A DNA stretch of 64,000 nucleotides. Origin: Rhodococcus marinonascens NBRC 14363 (lineage in GTDB: Bacteria > Actinomycetota > Actinomycetes > Mycobacteriales > Mycobacteriaceae). Where the stretch lies: assembly GCF_001894885.1 (NCBI RefSeq), contig NZ_BCXB01000009.1:1-64000 (forward strand). Reading direction: 5' to 3'. Both the position numbers and the translations under genes were made by a program. Positions within the stretch are counted from its first letter, which is position 1, and every line of letters begins with the position of its first letter. Positions 62,954 through 64,000 of this stretch are shown piece by piece. Below the pieces are notes generated by a model that was not told the origin of the DNA, searched no databases, and saw only the letters and a list, made by a program, of their open reading frames with translations.

Positions 62954-64000
62954 TCAGAAGCGTCCGCCCCCGCTGATCCGACCGGAACTGCTCGGTCCCC
63001 CGAAGGACCGCGGACCGCCGCCGAAGCCGCCGCGCGAGCCTCGGCGGCCCCGGTTGCCGCCCCCGCTGAACCCGCCGCGCAGAACGCTGTCGATCAGGAT
63101 GCCGCCGAGGATCGCGCCGGCGGCATTGCCGCCCCCGCCTCCGGGTCCGGGGCGCTGGCTCGATTCCCAGCGGCCGACGTCGTTGTGAGCCAGTCGCAGC
63201 GCGTCGGCGGCCAGCGTGGATGCGGCTTGCGCCTCCTGTAGTGCACGGGAGGCGTCGGCGGCACGCAACTGCTGGGCACTCGCCAGGTGACGCTGAGCCT
63301 CCGTCAGGCGGGTTCGGGCCTCCGCGCCTACCACTCCACGGCGCGTGCCGATGAAGTCCGAGGCTGCCGTCACCTGCGACTGGGCAGCCACGAGGTCCCG
63401 GTCGAGGTGCTGCTGAGCGCGCTCGGCCTGCTGACGGGATTCCTGAGCCTCGGCGAGGACGGCATCGAGATGCGCGTCGGCCTTGACGATCTGGGTGAAG
63501 CTACCGAGTGGGTCGGTGTCCTTGGCGGTCCGCGCCGACGCCAGCGCAGCTTCTGCAGCAGTCCGGGCCTCGGCGAGTTTGCCACCGCCCTGCTCGGTGA
63601 ACTGGGCGGCGGTGGCGATTCCGGCCTCCACGTCGGTCATCGCCGCAGGCAATGTGGCAATGGCGTGGCGAATGTCTTCGGCGGCGTGGTCGACCGCGTC
63701 GAGGAGATTTCTTGCCTGCTCGAGCGCGCCCTCGGCGCCGCGAATCGCGGAGACCGCCGGCCCCTGCTTGCCGGGAGGCAGAGCGATCGCTTCTCGGCCC
63801 TCGGCCACGGCCTGCTCCACGAAGCCGAGTCGCTCCTGCGTCATCGTCACGTTGTGGGCGATGGAAGCAATTGCTGTGGAGGGGAATTCGGTCTGCAGAG
63901 TGGCGAGCGTCTGCGTGGATTCGGGTATCCGCACGGTCAACGCGACCATGTGCCGGGTGAGTGCGTCGAGCCGGTCGGGGGCGTTGATCAGCAGATCCCG
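62954..64000 (-). CDS. TPM-domain-type membrane protein, C-terminal part (5' end outside window)
   Basis: The open frame continues past base 64000, so the N-terminus is missing. The visible part is a long helical/coiled-coil stretch (AQEAQAASTLAADALRLAHN-like segments, LLDAVDHAAEDIRHAIATLP) that ends in a membrane-like helix and a Gly/Arg/Ser-rich tail (GGGGGNAAGAILGGILIDSV, then GFGGGPRSFGGPSSSGRISG). In mycobacteria a TPM-domain protein near glyS has the same C-terminus, so the missing part is probably a TPM domain with a signal. The function is unknown. Confidence 0.7.
   Translation of the reverse strand, partial: RDLLINAPDRLDALTRHMVALTVRIPESTQTLATLQTEFPSTAIASIAHNVTMTQERLGFVEQAVAEGREAIALPPGKQGPAVSAIRGAEGALEQARNLLDAVDHAAEDIRHAIATLPAAMTDVEAGIATAAQFTEQGGGKLAEARTAAEAALASARTAKDTDPLGSFTQIVKADAHLDAVLAEAQESRQQAERAQQHLDRDLVAAQSQVTAASDFIGTRRGVVGAEARTRLTEAQRHLASAQQLRAADASRALQEAQAASTLAADALRLAHNDVGRWESSQRPGPGGGGGNAAGAILGGILIDSVLRGGFSGGGNRGRRGSRGGFGGGPRSFGGPSSSGRISGGGRF

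Overview
This is high-GC actinobacterial DNA, most likely a Rhodococcus or a close Nocardiaceae relative. The gene order nadD-rsfS-gpgP-octT-degV-comEA-comEC-holA-rpsT-lepA-(trehalase)-sulfate ABC-sirA/cysH-hemW-hrcA-dnaJ2-rsmE-phoH-ybeY-corC-era-amidase-recO-uppS-zur/smtB-glyS is the order I know from the mycobacterial Rv24xx-Rv23xx region. Most of the window is therefore conserved core chromosome. The interesting material is inserted between core blocks or lies in leaders.

Layout. 1-1.6 kb: a flavin monooxygenase running off the left edge, plus the 3' half of a second one. 1.7-5.4 kb: proA and a MoxR/VWA pair. 5.4-11.4 kb: NAD synthesis, ribosome silencing, two methylglucose-lipopolysaccharide genes (gpgP, octT), degV and comEA/comEC. 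11.4-14.3 kb: an F420-type oxidoreductase, holA, and rpsT on the opposite strand. 14.3-15.7 kb: a gene graveyard with a frameshifted lipoprotein and a broken SdpB-family fragment. 15.7-21 kb: aquaporin, two paralogous SGNH hydrolases flanking an orphan PemK-like gene, and lepA. 21-24.3 kb: nitronate monooxygenase, GH15 trehalase and two tiny membrane ORFs.

Sulfur assimilation is split into two operons, sbp-cysTWA (24.4-28.4 kb) and sirA-cysH-cysD-cysN-chelatase (40.9-35.3 kb, minus strand). Each is preceded by a short ORF rich in Cys codons at its 3' end, which looks like a cysteine-sensing attenuator. Between them sit a universal stress protein, an ECF sigma/anti-sigma pair of SigL/RslA type, and a four-enzyme operon (ThDP enzyme, SRPBCC protein, KAS III homologue with an altered active-site His, PLP aminotransferase). 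The upstream regions of the sigma gene and of this operon share a SigL-like promoter motif (TGAACC-N16-YGTGTGTAT). This regulon-plus-biosynthesis unit is my best candidate for an undescribed system.

41-51 kb: hemW with an in-frame minisatellite, heat-shock repressor hrcA and dnaJ2, rsmE, an esterase, and phoH-ybeY-corC-era. 51-55.5 kb: an amidase-TetR operon with a perfect palindromic operator, and a MocR regulator divergent from a flavin-binding protein. 55.7-57.7 kb: a DUF4190-type secreted/membrane protein gene split by an IS1341-like element carrying TnpB. 57.8-64 kb: recO, uppS, the zur/smtB zinc regulators, glyS, a MepB-like protein, and a TPM/coiled-coil membrane protein that runs off the right edge. 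No rRNA, tRNA or CRISPR array was seen.
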